10,910 bases of DNA. It comes from Firmicutes bacterium UBA4874. GTDB taxonomy: Bacteria > Bacillota > Clostridia > Caldicoprobacterales > DTU083. Of the stretch, positions 1-7,700 are shown piece by piece. The DNA is taken from NCBI GenBank assembly GCA_002399435.1, contig DHDO01000085.1:1-10910 (forward strand), given 5' to 3'. The translations under genes and the position numbers were made by a program. The number at the start of each line of letters is the position of its first letter. The stretch's first letter is position 1. Below the pieces are notes generated by a model. It saw only the letters and a list, made by a program, of their open reading frames with translations. It was not told the origin of the DNA and did not search any database.

Positions 1-2390
1 GCAGGCAGAAACTTATCATAATAGGCAGCGGTCTGAGCCGGTGTATAGGAAGGCAGTGCAGCATCCAGAGCTGCAGCAAGCTGTTCCGGTGTCATGGCCG
101 CCAGCTTCTGCTCCACCCCTTTGGCATATTGCCCGGAAATCTGTTTTTTCATGGCTTCCCTGAAATATTTGTTCAGCGTTTCGTCGTCCAGGGAGTGAAT
201 GTAATCCTGTGCTTTTCCCTGATCCATGCCTGCCTGTTGGGAATACGCATCCGCCATGATCTTTTCCAGGTCTTCCCGTGTTTTGCCCTGCATGTATTTC
301 TCCATCTGCGACTGCAGATATTCATCTGTCGGGGACCTCATGATATTGGTATAGAGCTTTGCTTTTTCCGCTGTGGGCAAGGATCCGGCGTATTTCCGGA
401 ATCTGGCATCCTTTTCCCCGCTTGTGAGCTCCGTATCCCCGGTTTTGAAAGGAAGGCCGGTGAATATATCTTTTGTTTTGTCCGCCAGCTGGGCTTTTAC
501 GGCGTCTGTGGCGTTGGAGTGCTCAATGACATATTTCGTAAGCTTATCCGTATAACCGATGGACCCTTTCAGCATGGAAACCAGAGCATCCTTATCCGGA
601 CGGATAATGCCGCAGACTTTTAGATCGATACCGTTGTCATACAGATAGTTCATACCGGTATCGGTGTCCGAAAGGTCCTTGTACAGGCCGGTGGCATCAT
701 CATAACCGTATTGGTCGGCGTTCAGTACAACTCTGAAATCCATATTGCAGATTTCCCTGTATGTCCATTTTTTGCTCTCGGATTTCACTTTTTCTCCGTT
801 CATGGCAGCTTTCATGATCTTCGTCATGTTTTCGGTGGATTCCAGGCCAAGGGCATACAGTGTCAGGTCGTCCAATTCGTTATTCTTGTCCAGGACAAGC
901 ACAATTTCATTATAGTGCTTCGGCCAGGAACCGTAGACCAGATCATACTGGCTTTCCAGAAGATCGCTGGTCAGTTTGCCATTTTCACCGGGAAGCATTT
1001 CCTCCCACATGTTCAGCCTGCTGCCGGACATGGCACCCATCCGGGCGATGGGAAAGTTATCCCTGTTTTCTGTCATGGAAGACATATCAATATTCATGTT
1101 CTCTTCCACCAGATCATTCAGCAGTTTGGTCGGATCGGAACGGATAATGGCACCGTCCGATTCTTTCGTATACGTCAGGAAATCCATATCGTATGTGTAC
1201 TTGATTCCGCTGACCGCATCATGAAGACCGGATGGCTTTGCTGCATCGGCTCTTTCCTTTTCCAGCCAGGATCGAAAGGACTTCAGGTCATTTTCCCTTG
1301 CCTTCATGTCGCTGAGGGAATTGACCAGATCATAGGTGATGGGATTTGGGTAGACCGCATCCAGTTTATGACTGGGCTTTTTGACCTTTGCCTTGATGAC
1401 CGTATCCATCAGGGATCCCAAATCCGCCACAGAGGATTCAATGGTCAGCGGATAGGAAGAAAGGGTGTTTTCCTGTACATAATCAATGTAAGCGGTAAAT
1501 CCCTGGGATAAGGCCAGAATCAATGCGATGCCGATAATGCCGATGCTGCCGGCAAACGAAGTCAGGATCGTCCGGCCCTTTTTTGTCATCAGATTTTTCA
1601 GGGACAGGGAAAAAGAAGTCCCCAGTGACATGGAAGTTTTCTTTTTTCTCTTCTTTGCTGTTTTTTCTTTCTTTTTTTGGTCTTTTGCCTGTGCAAACTG
1701 ATATTCGTCTTCCGTAAACGGGACATTGTCATCGGTGATCTGACCGTCCAGCATCCGGATGATACGGGAGGCATACCGATCGGCAAGGCCTGCATTGTGT
1801 GTAACCATGATAACCAGTCTGTTTCCTGAAATTTCCTTCAATAAATCCATCACCTGGACGCTGGTGGCGGTATCAAGAGCGCCGGTGGGCTCATCTGCAA
1901 GAATAATATCCGGATTATTGACCAAAGCGCGGGCAATGGCCACACGCTGCATCTGTCCTCCGGACAGCTCATTGGGCTTTTTGCTCAACTGATCGCCCAG
2001 ACCGACATCTCTCAGGGCCTTTACGGCGCGGTCCCTCCGCTCTTCCCTGGATACCCCGGACAGTGTCAGTGCCAGTTCCACATTCTGCAGGACGGTTTGA
2101 TGCGGGATCAGGTTATAGTTCTGGAATACAAAGCCGATGGATTCATTTCGATAGGAATCCCAGTCCCGGTCAGTAAAGTCCCTGGTGGATTTTCCGTTGA
2201 TGATCAGGTCGCCCTCGGTGTATTGATCGAGGCCGCCAATGATATTCAGCATGGTTGTTTTCCCGCAGCCGGATGGCCCGAGTATACAAACATATTCGTT
2301 TTCGCGGAATTTCAATGAAATCCCTTTCAGCGCATGTACTGCGCCGTCCCCGGCCGGGTAATCTTTTTTGATGTTCTTGAGTTCCAACAT
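1..2390 (-). CDS. Fused ABC transporter ATPase/permease (MacB-like), 3' end outside window
   Basis: Reading the minus strand from the ATG at 2390-2388 gives 796 uninterrupted codons that run off the left edge, so the protein is partial at its C-terminus. Residues 1-225 are a LolD/MacB-type ABC ATPase: Walker A GPSGCGKTT at 38-46, Q-loop Q90, signature LSGGQ at 142-146, Walker B ILADEP with D166/E167, and H-loop H198. A very basic linker (about 237-252, mostly K/R) leads to a membrane segment at about 273-296. The next 500 residues are soluble, probably extracytoplasmic, and lack further membrane spans inside the window, as expected before the last three helices of an FtsX/MacB permease. The family couples ATP hydrolysis to movement of the extracytoplasmic domain, for export or signalling; the substrate is unknown. 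AAAGGAG lies 13 bases before the ATG. The promoter is at 2562-2590. The gene diverges from the membrane-protein operon at 2799. Fusion of ATPase and permease is seen directly; function beyond that is inferred. Confidence 0.93.
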   Translation of the reverse strand, partial: MLELKNIKKDYPAGDGAVHALKGISLKFRENEYVCILGPSGCGKTTMLNIIGGLDQYTEGDLIINGKSTRDFTDRDWDSYRNESIGFVFQNYNLIPHQTVLQNVELALTLSGVSREERRDRAVKALRDVGLGDQLSKKPNELSGGQMQRVAIARALVNNPDIILADEPTGALDTATSVQVMDLLKEISGNRLVIMVTHNAGLADRYASRIIRMLDGQITDDNVPFTEDEYQFAQAKDQKKKEKTAKKRKKKTSMSLGTSFSLSLKNLMTKKGRTILTSFAGSIGIIGIALILALSQGFTAYIDYVQENTLSSYPLTIESSVADLGSLMDTVIKAKVKKPSHKLDAVYPNPITYDLVNSLSDMKARENDLKSFRSWLEKERADAAKPSGLHDAVSGIKYTYDMDFLTYTKESDGAIIRSDPTKLLNDLVEENMNIDMSSMTENRDNFPIARMGAMSGSRLNMWEEMLPGENGKLTSDLLESQYDLVYGSWPKHYNEIVLVLDKNNELDDLTLYALGLESTENMTKIMKAAMNGEKVKSESKKWTYREICNMDFRVVLNADQYGYDDATGLYKDLSDTDTGMNYLYDNGIDLKVCGIIRPDKDALVSMLKGSIGYTDKLTKYVIEHSNATDAVKAQLADKTKDIFTGLPFKTGDTELTSGEKDARFRKYAGSLPTAEKAKLYTNIMRSPTDEYLQSQMEKYMQGKTREDLEKIMADAYSQQAGMDQGKAQDYIHSLDDETLNKYFREAMKKQISGQYAKGVEQKLAAMTPEQLAAALDAALPSYTPAQTAAYYDKFLP

Positions 2391-2472
2391 AAGGTAGATT
2401 TCGCTCCTTTTGCTTTTTATGCATCGGAAAAGTCGCTGCCTTCTCAACATTCTCCCCTATGTATCAACGCAA

Positions 2473-2496
2473 CGTATCACAACACTACAGGATACG
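2473..2496 (-). promoter_or_regulatory. Possible hairpin or operator in the ABC gene leader
   Basis: CGTATC (2473-2478) and GATACG (2491-2496) are perfect inverted repeats around a 12-base loop, about 60-80 bases downstream of the predicted transcription start and 80-100 bases before the ATG. A third GTATCA copy lies at 2461-2466. The stem is short, so this could be a weak RNA hairpin or a DNA binding site. The repeats are seen; the function is a guess. Confidence 0.3.
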
Positions 2497-2561
2497 CTTT
2501 AAAATTCAGCGGCTAAGCCAGCTGATGAGACGCCTTCCCGGACATAAAGCCATTGAACGAT

Positions 2562-2590
2562 ATTATACTCAAAATTCAGCATTTAATCAA
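2562..2590 (-). promoter_or_regulatory. Sigma-A-type promoter of the ABC ATPase/permease gene
   Basis: On the minus strand, -35 TTGATT (2590-2585) and a consensus -10 TATAAT (2567-2562) are separated by exactly 17 bases. Transcription should start near 2555, giving a 5' leader of about 165 bases before the ATG at 2390. One copy of the direct repeat AAAATTCAGC (2571-2580) lies in the spacer between the two boxes. Confidence 0.7.
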
Positions 2591-2732
2591 TACGCAACCT
2601 TCCGGAAGCACGAAACCTGTGAAATTAAATTTTTTATAGGGATGGCCCCCTGTAGTTTGAAAATTTGTATCATTGAGCATAGTTGAATGGTACGCGTAAA
2701 GACTAAAAAGCAAGGATAGATTTCAGGAATCT

Positions 2733-2762
2733 CTGGCGATATCTCAGGTTTTCAGTTATAAT
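2733..2762 (+). promoter_or_regulatory. Probable promoter of the TVP38-YtvI-permease operon
   Basis: A consensus -10 TATAAT lies at 2757-2762, with a weak -35 candidate TGGCGA at 2733-2738 (18-base spacer, 3 of 6 matches). Transcription would start near 2769, leaving a 30-base leader that contains the ribosome binding site GGAGGAAAGG at 2783-2792. The poor -35 box and the inverted repeat AGATT-N5-AATCT at 2718-2732 just before it would fit a regulated promoter, but no regulator is identified. Confidence 0.5.
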
Positions 2763-2798
2763 AATAAAGAGAAGCCGGTACTGGAGGAAAGGAAATTC

Positions 2799-3599
2799 AT
2801 GGATACCCTGGGCAAAGTAAAATACAGAAATCACAGAAAGGCCGTCCGGATTATTTCGGTTGCAGCGGTGATTGCCTTTTTTGTAGTATCTACCATACTG
2901 CTGTGGAGACCGATTACCAGCACCTTTTCCGATCCAAAGCAGTTTCGCGGATGGGTCGACCGGCATGGTGTGTGGGGAAGGCTGGTCTTTGTCGGCATGG
3001 TGATGTTGCAGGTGCTGTTTGCTCTGATTCCGGGAGAACCACTGGAAGTTGCCGCAGGTTATGCTTTTGGTACTCTGGAAGGCACGTTGCTGTGCCTGGT
3101 GGGCATGGCACTGGGTTCGGTCATGATTTTCCTGTTTACAAGACGATTTGGATTAAAAATGGCAGAAGCCATTGTCGGGAAAGAGAAAATAGATTCCATG
3201 TGGTTTATGAAGTCCAGCAATCATTTGAATCATCTGGTTTTTTTCCTGTTTTTTATTCCGGTCACACCAAAAGATGTGATTACATACTTTGTTGGATTGA
3301 CTTCCATCAAGCTGACCACTTTTCTTGGTCTTTCCTCTGTTGCCCGGATTCCTTCCATTGTTACCTCCGCCATTACAGGCGACGCGTTGGGAGTAAAAAA
3401 CTACAGGATAGCCCTGATTGTTTATGCAATTACCGGAGCTATCAGTCTGATTGGAGTGTGCCTCTGCAAAAAGCATTCCGGGAGTCGGCAAAAGGAAGTA
3501 CAGGAAGTGCAGGAGACACGGAAGGCACAGGAGATACAGAAGGAACAGGAGATACAGGAGGAGACGGCTCAGGACAGGGAGTCAGAATCCCAGGAGTGA
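2799..3599 (+). CDS. TVP38/TMEM64 family (SNARE-associated/DedA-like) membrane protein
   Basis: This 266-residue protein is a polytopic inner-membrane protein. The first membrane span is at about 18-37, and the rest follows the VTT/SNARE-associated domain pattern. The two half-motifs of the family are visible: IPGEPLEVAAGYAFG at 77-91 and PVTPKDVITYFVGL at 154-167, the latter containing the re-entrant-loop proline. Relatives (DedA, TMEM41/VMP1) act as lipid scramblases or in envelope homeostasis; which applies here is unknown. The ATG at 2799 follows GGAGGAAAGG. After the last membrane helix the protein ends in a highly charged Q/E/K/R tail of about 38 residues, encoded by imperfect 18-base tandem repeats, which is not typical of the family. 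The next gene starts 42 bases downstream, so the two are probably co-transcribed. Confidence 0.88.
   Translation: MDTLGKVKYRNHRKAVRIISVAAVIAFFVVSTILLWRPITSTFSDPKQFRGWVDRHGVWGRLVFVGMVMLQVLFALIPGEPLEVAAGYAFGTLEGTLLCLVGMALGSVMIFLFTRRFGLKMAEAIVGKEKIDSMWFMKSSNHLNHLVFFLFFIPVTPKDVITYFVGLTSIKLTTFLGLSSVARIPSIVTSAITGDALGVKNYRIALIVYAITGAISLIGVCLCKKHSGSRQKEVQEVQETRKAQEIQKEQEIQEETAQDRESESQE
3506..3559 (+). repeat. Imperfect 18-base tandem repeat inside the TVP38 tail
   Basis: Three consecutive 18-base units lie at 3506-3523, 3524-3541 and 3542-3559. The second and third differ at only two positions (core GGMACAGGAGATACAG); the first is more diverged. In the gene's frame they encode a charged QE/IQKE-type tail; another frame would read GTGDTE-like repeats. 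The unit length is a multiple of three, so gain or loss of units would keep the reading frame. Confidence 0.75.
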
Positions 3600-3641
3600 A
3601 AATTTATCGCTGGCAAGCAAAAGCGGGGAAGAAGGTAAGGC

Positions 3642-4715
3642 TTGGATATCGGGCAAAAAAAGACATTTATCATTAATGCGATTTATATCGCTATTATTGT
3701 AATACTGGGTTATTTGGCCATCAAGTATGTGTTGGCCTGGCTGATGCCGTTTGCTATTGCGTTTCTTGCAGCTACAATTCTTCAGAAACCCATCAGCTGG
3801 ATCAGCAGGAAGACACGGATGAAGAAAAGCATTGTGGCGGTTTTGATCACTTTGTTGATTGTGCTGTCCTTTATGACGCTGATTTGTCTTTTGACCTATA
3901 ACGGGATCAACAGCATCGTTGACTTTTTCAGAGCTCTGCCCGTATTGTTCCGGGAAAAGGCACCTTCTGTGGTTCGGGCACTGGAAGATCAGATGCAGGG
4001 TTTGTTGGAAGGCATGACGCCCGAATGGGAAAAACAGCTCACTGCGGGACTGAATAATGTGATTCATTCTATGGAGAGCAGCCTGACCAGTTTTTCCGGC
4101 AAGGCGCTGAGATGGGTTGCAGGCATGGCCACCAGGCTGCCTGGAATTCTGATGAGTACGATCATCAGCATTGTGGCATTGTTTTTTATCAGCGTGGGGT
4201 ATGATTCAATCAAGGACTCTTTCAAGCGCCATATTCCAATGAAATACCGGAAGCTGGTGTCCAGTGTATGGAATACCGGTGGACGGACGCTTGTCCAGAT
4301 GATGCAGGGATATTTTCTGATCCTGTTGATTACGTTTGTAGAACTTTCCATTGGATTTTCCCTGCTGTGGGTGGACTATTCCGTTCTTATTGCCGCTATC
4401 ACTTCATTGGTGGATATTTTGCCGGTGCTTGGTACCGGGACAGTTCTGATTCCATGGGCCATGATTTCCATTTTGCTGGGAGAAATCCCGAAAGGAATCG
4501 GCCTGCTGATTCTCTATGCCATCATTACCGTGGTACGCAATATCATAGAGCCGAGGATCATTGGAGCCCGGATCGGGTTGCATCCTTTGGTGACCCTGAT
4601 TGCCATGTATCTGGGACTGCATTTGTTTGGAATGGTTGGCATGCTGCTGCTTCCCCTGATCGTGATCCTTCTGAAAGGCGTCCGTTCCTCCGGGGTGTTG
4701 GAAGCATGGAAATAA
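3642..4715 (+). CDS. ytvI: YtvI-like AI-2E family membrane protein (TTG start)
   Basis: This 357-residue protein belongs to the AI-2E transporter/PerM family and most resembles the YtvI sporulation branch. It starts with a two-helix N-terminal membrane region (about 9-47), followed by another span near 63-86. Next come a soluble amphipathic segment (about 90-150) and a C-terminal bundle of five or six helices. The family signatures DILPVLGTGT (258-267) and EPRIIGARIGLHPL (303-316) are clear. The start is TTG at 3642: an in-frame TAA lies at 3636-3638, the next in-frame ATG is only at codon 34 inside the membrane region, and GGGGAAGAAGG (3625-3635) sits 6 bases upstream. The family name comes from E. 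coli TqsA, but most members have unproven substrates, and YtvI itself is known only as a sporulation-associated membrane protein. The gene lies between TVP38 and a giant ABC permease and overlaps the latter by 10 bases. Confidence 0.85.
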   Translation: MDIGQKKTFIINAIYIAIIVILGYLAIKYVLAWLMPFAIAFLAATILQKPISWISRKTRMKKSIVAVLITLLIVLSFMTLICLLTYNGINSIVDFFRALPVLFREKAPSVVRALEDQMQGLLEGMTPEWEKQLTAGLNNVIHSMESSLTSFSGKALRWVAGMATRLPGILMSTIISIVALFFISVGYDSIKDSFKRHIPMKYRKLVSSVWNTGGRTLVQMMQGYFLILLITFVELSIGFSLLWVDYSVLIAAITSLVDILPVLGTGTVLIPWAMISILLGEIPKGIGLLILYAIITVVRNIIEPRIIGARIGLHPLVTLIAMYLGLHLFGMVGMLLLPLIVILLKGVRSSGVLEAWK

Positions 4716-7700
4716 GACCTCGTTCGGCTTTTCGAAGCTCTTTTCAGAAAAATTCGCAGCGTGCCATAAAAAGTACCATGTCCCGTTTTATTTCCATTAT
4801 CCTGATTTCCTTTCTCGGAGCTGCCGTATTTGCCGGGCTGGCAGCCACTTCGCCCAATATGAAGCGGGCTGGCGATCAATATTACGATCGGCACAACGTC
4901 ATGGATATCCGTATGCTTTCCACATATGGCTTCAGTCAGGAGGATGTGGATGCCATACGCCATACGGCCGGTATTTCCGGTGTGATGGCAAGTTATTCCG
5001 TGGATGCTGCCGGATCCGTGGGAGACAAGGATTATACCTTTCGCATCAACGGTTTGTCTGCGGCATTGGATTCTTCCGATCCGGGATATATCAACCAATT
5101 GAAGATTACACAGGGCCGCATGCCGCGAAGCAGGGACGAAGCCGTCGTCATTCGCTCTTCCATTGGAATGCAAAACATCCGGCCCGGGAGTGTCCTTCAC
5201 CTGGATCCGGCATCCAACGAAGCCATTGCCGATACCCTGGTCCGGTTGGAATATACCATCGTGGGCGTTGCGGATTCTCCGCACAATATGTTCTATATGC
5301 AAGGGAGCACTCCGGTCGGGGGCGGGTCGATCAGTTATTTCCTGTACATTCCGCAGGAGAATTTTCATGTGGACAGTTATACGGATCTTTATGCAACGGT
5401 AAAAGGCGCAAAGGAACGGAACACGTTTGAAAAAGAGTATTTCACGCATATCAATCTGACCGCACAGCGCCTGAAGGCATTGGCGGAGGAACGGCAGGGC
5501 CTTCTCCATGACCGGTTTCAGAGAAATCTGGATCGGGCGGGAGAGGAGTATGCCAATACAGAAAAAGAAGCGGAAGAGAGACTGACAGAGGCGAAATCCC
5601 GCCTGGAAGACAAGGACAGGGAACTGGAGAACGCAAAGCAAAAGGTTTTGGATGGATGGTCTGAATACAGGGAACAGGAAGCCGAAGCCCGGCGAGAGCT
5701 GGCAAGTGCAGAGCAGGAGCTTGGGAAAGGTGCGGACAGGATAGCAGAGGCAGAAAAGCAAATCGCAGCAGGACAGGCAAAATACGACGCAGCGGATTCT
5801 GCACTGGCAGAAGCCCGTAAAAAGCTGGACGAGGGCCAGGCGGTGCTGGATCAAAAAACGGAGGAGCTGGAAGTCGGAAAGGCAGAGCTTGCAAAAAGCA
5901 AGGCAAAGCTGGATACAGCCCAGAAAACATATGACGCAAAAGCAGCGCAGGTCCAGGCAGTTACAGGCAAAACGGTGGAAGAAATTGAGGCAGAGTCTGC
6001 GGCCATGAAGGCCGGACTGGAGAAACTCACAGCGGAATATGATGCAGAATATCAGCCATGGGCACCGCTGATAAAGCTGAAAAAAGCCCGGGATGATGAG
6101 AACCCGGGAACGCCGGAATACGATTCAAAAAGCAAGGCATATCAGGCGGCGCTGCAAAAAGCCGGTATTTCCGGAGAGGAAGCGGAAGCGCAGATCACAC
6201 TGCTGGACGTAAGAAAGAATCAGTTGGAGCAGGCAAAGAAGAAATATCAGGCACTAATCCAATATGCCGGGGATTTGGGATTCTTTCGGCTTATTGATGC
6301 CAGGGAAGAGCTTTCACAGAAATGGACGGACTACTCTGCCGCTGCCGCCCGCATCACGGAAGGGGAGGAGCAGCTTGCATCCGCCGGTCAACAACAGAAG
6401 AAAGGCGAATCGGAATACTTAAAAAAGGAGAGGGAGCTGAAAGAAGCCGGGGTCCGGCTCTCTGAGGCTGGCAGCCAATTGGATTCCGCAAAAGCGGCTT
6501 ATCGTGAGAACGCCGGGAAATATAAATTTCAAAAGGAAAAGGCGGAGAAAAAGCTCGCCCGGGGTAAGGCAGAACTGAATGCGGCTGCTGCAAAAATCAA
6601 GCAGGGTGAGCAGGAACTTGCCAAAAAGCAGAACGAATACGAAGGGAAAGAAGCGGAGGTTCGTGGAGAGCTTGCAGATGCGAAGCGGGAAATGAGCAAT
6701 GCGGAGAATAAGCTGGGTCATTTGGGAGCGCCAAAGTGGTATGTATTGGATCGGCATAAAAATGAATCCTTCGTGGCCTATGAGGAAGATATCGTACGTA
6801 TGCGGGATCTTGCCACGGTATTTCCCATTGTATTCTATCTGGTGGCTTCACTGGTATGTCTGACTACCATGACCCGGATGGTGGAAGAGGACCGGACGCT
6901 GATCGGTACGTTTAAGGCGCTTGGATATTCCAACGGGAAAATTGCCGGAAAATATTTGAAATATGCCGCTTCCGCCAGCCTGATCGGCGGTGTGGCGGGA
7001 ATATTTTTTGGATTTTGGCTTCTGCCGACGATCATCTGGATGGCCTATGGCATTGCGTTTGTATTGCCGAAAATGAAGCCGGCCTTTTATCCCGGCACCG
7101 GGGCTCTTTCGGTTTTTACAACGGTGATTGTCACCACCCTTTCCACCGGGATTGCCGTAAGGAATTCCCTGAAGGAATCGCCTGCCGGTCTGATGCGTCC
7201 CAAGGCTCCCCAAAGCGGTAAGCGGGTTTTTCTGGAATATGTGAAGCCCATATGGACCCGGCTGACGTTTACCCAAAAAGTTACGGTCCGGAACCTTGGA
7301 TTGAATAAAAAACGGCTGGTAATCACTTTGATCGGCATCATTGGATGCACCGCACTGGTTGTTACGGCTTTTGGGGCAAAAAATGCAGAAATGAAGATTG
7401 TAGACGACCAATTCAACGGAATTTTCTGTTACAACACCACGGTTGGATTTCAGGGAAAAGAACCGTCTTCCGGCCTTCTCTCGCGTCTCTCCGATCCGGC
7501 ATACTTTCAGAAAGTGACCCGGATTTCCCGGGGCGCCGGTGAGGCCAGCCGGGAGAATAGCCGCGTAGAGGACGACAGTTACAATATTTCCATCATATCC
7601 CCAAAGGAGCCGGAGGAGTTTACCGATTTTATTCGTCTGTTTAATCCGAAAACGATGGAAAGCCTTCCTTTTTCGGAGGATAGCGCTGTGATCACGAAAA

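Larger units (their letters stand above)
2391..2798. other. Divergent intergenic region between ABC gene and TVP38 operon
   Basis: These 408 bases hold no convincing gene. They contain the minus-strand promoter at 2562-2590 and its long leader, and a weaker plus-strand promoter at 2733-2762. Repeats seen are AAAATTCAGC at 2501-2510 and 2571-2580, and GTATCA at 2461-2466 and 2474-2479 with an inverted CGTATC/GATACG pair at 2473-2478/2491-2496. There is also the 5-bp inverted repeat AGATT/AATCT at 2718-2732, just before the plus-strand -35 region. Several are placed where a regulator could bind, but no known operator was recognised. Confidence 0.6.

Noticed and set aside
129..1511. Plus-strand open frames of 164 and 266 codons at the left end
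   Set aside because: They are antisense to the continuous ABC ATPase/permease gene and show no family motifs or suitable ribosome binding sites.
2903..3676. 257-codon frame overlapping the TVP38 gene
   Set aside because: It is a frame-shifted shadow; the TVP38 frame carries both family motifs and a good ribosome binding site.
4268..4705. Upstream extension of the giant permease frame, open back to 4268
   Set aside because: This part lies wholly in another frame of the YtvI-like gene, its translation has no domain character, and the ATG at 4706 starts exactly where the FtsX-type N-terminus begins.
4514..5854. 446-codon open frame on the minus strand across the permease
   Set aside because: It is antisense to the conserved permease and YtvI-like genes, the translation is low in recognisable motifs, and it arises from the codon bias of the E/K/A-rich coding strand.
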